From the NCBI GenBank assembly GCA_944326555.1, contig CALVEK010000021.1, forward strand, positions 1-34,827: 34,827 bases of DNA, written 5' to 3'. Positions 34,792 through 34,827 of this stretch are shown piece after piece. A program made the position numbers and the translations under genes. Positions within the stretch are counted from its first letter, which is position 1. Every line of letters begins with the position of its first letter. This DNA is from Candidatus Gastranaerophilales bacterium. GTDB lineage: Bacteria; Cyanobacteriota; Vampirovibrionia; Gastranaerophilales; Gastranaerophilaceae. The notes beneath the pieces are model-generated. The model had not been told where the DNA came from. It did no database searches and saw nothing but the letters and a program-made list of their open reading frames with translations.

Positions 34792-34827
34792 ATGAATGGC
34801 TTTTTCTTTAATCCTAAAACTCCTAAT
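34792..34827 (+). CDS. Start of a gene cut by the window edge
   Basis: An ATG directly after the operator-like region opens a frame, MNGFFFNPKTPN, that stays open to the edge. Twelve codons are too few to name it. There is no ribosome site, and the -10 lies so close that the mRNA would be leaderless or nearly so. Confidence 0.4.
   Translation, partial: MNGFFFNPKTPN

Overview
The window is AT-rich bacterial DNA with standard stop codons and clear Shine-Dalgarno sites. A secretin with its traffic ATPase and inner-membrane platform protein shows a diderm (Gram-negative-type) envelope. The low GC, the large serine recombinases and the overall gene style fit a gut-associated lineage such as the non-photosynthetic cyanobacterial relatives (Gastranaerophilales/Melainabacteria). 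That assignment is an impression from gene style, not a computed result.

Layout. (1) About 120-11,982, all on the minus strand, is the morphogenesis part of a long-tailed phage or prophage. In transcription order: a Cys-rich protein, a fused tail-tip protein, portal, a two-gene secreted-protein cassette (LprI-like plus an Asp-rich secreted protein), scaffold, HK97-type major capsid, three head-tail joining/completion proteins, tail tube, a metallophosphoesterase, a DUF6973-like protein, and the small and large terminase subunits. No tape measure, lysis gene, repressor or integrase is visible, so the rest must lie to the left or be missing. The order is permuted relative to the textbook one. 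(2) About 12,288-14,691 holds an HdeD-like membrane protein (+) and a U32-peptidase-family protein (-), separated by strong hairpins. (3) About 14,905-21,737 is a plus-strand type IV pilus/type II secretion operon: a PilP/GspC-like protein, secretin, PilB/GspE ATPase, PilC/GspF, and a 103-aa protein. It is followed by tRNA-Ile(GAT) with its own promoter and terminator. (4) From the tRNA to near the right end is an accessory island. It carries two large serine recombinases in tandem, the first running antisense into the tRNA. It also carries a 43-aa protein overlapping an SF3/DUF927-like ATPase, an unknown protein, two zinc-ribbon membrane proteins (TM2+FxLYD and TPR), a MerR/HspR-like regulator, a DUF3800 protein with an extra N-terminal domain, and a divergent pair made of a 57-aa protein and a cytosolic papain-like cysteine protease. 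(5) The right edge has a perfect 40-bp palindrome, short tandem repeats, paired 16-bp operator-like palindromes and the first codons of another gene.

The two best candidates for something undescribed are these. First, a tail-tip polypeptide with two tandem Dit-like (DUF2460) domains joined to a Cys-cluster (lambda gpL/BR0599-type) hub domain. Its 2:1 domain ratio matches the hexamer:trimer symmetry step of a tail tip. Second, the small-protein/cysteine-protease pair next to the divergent DUF3800 fusion, which has the look of an island defence or toxin cassette. All functions were read from motifs by eye; no database search was run.
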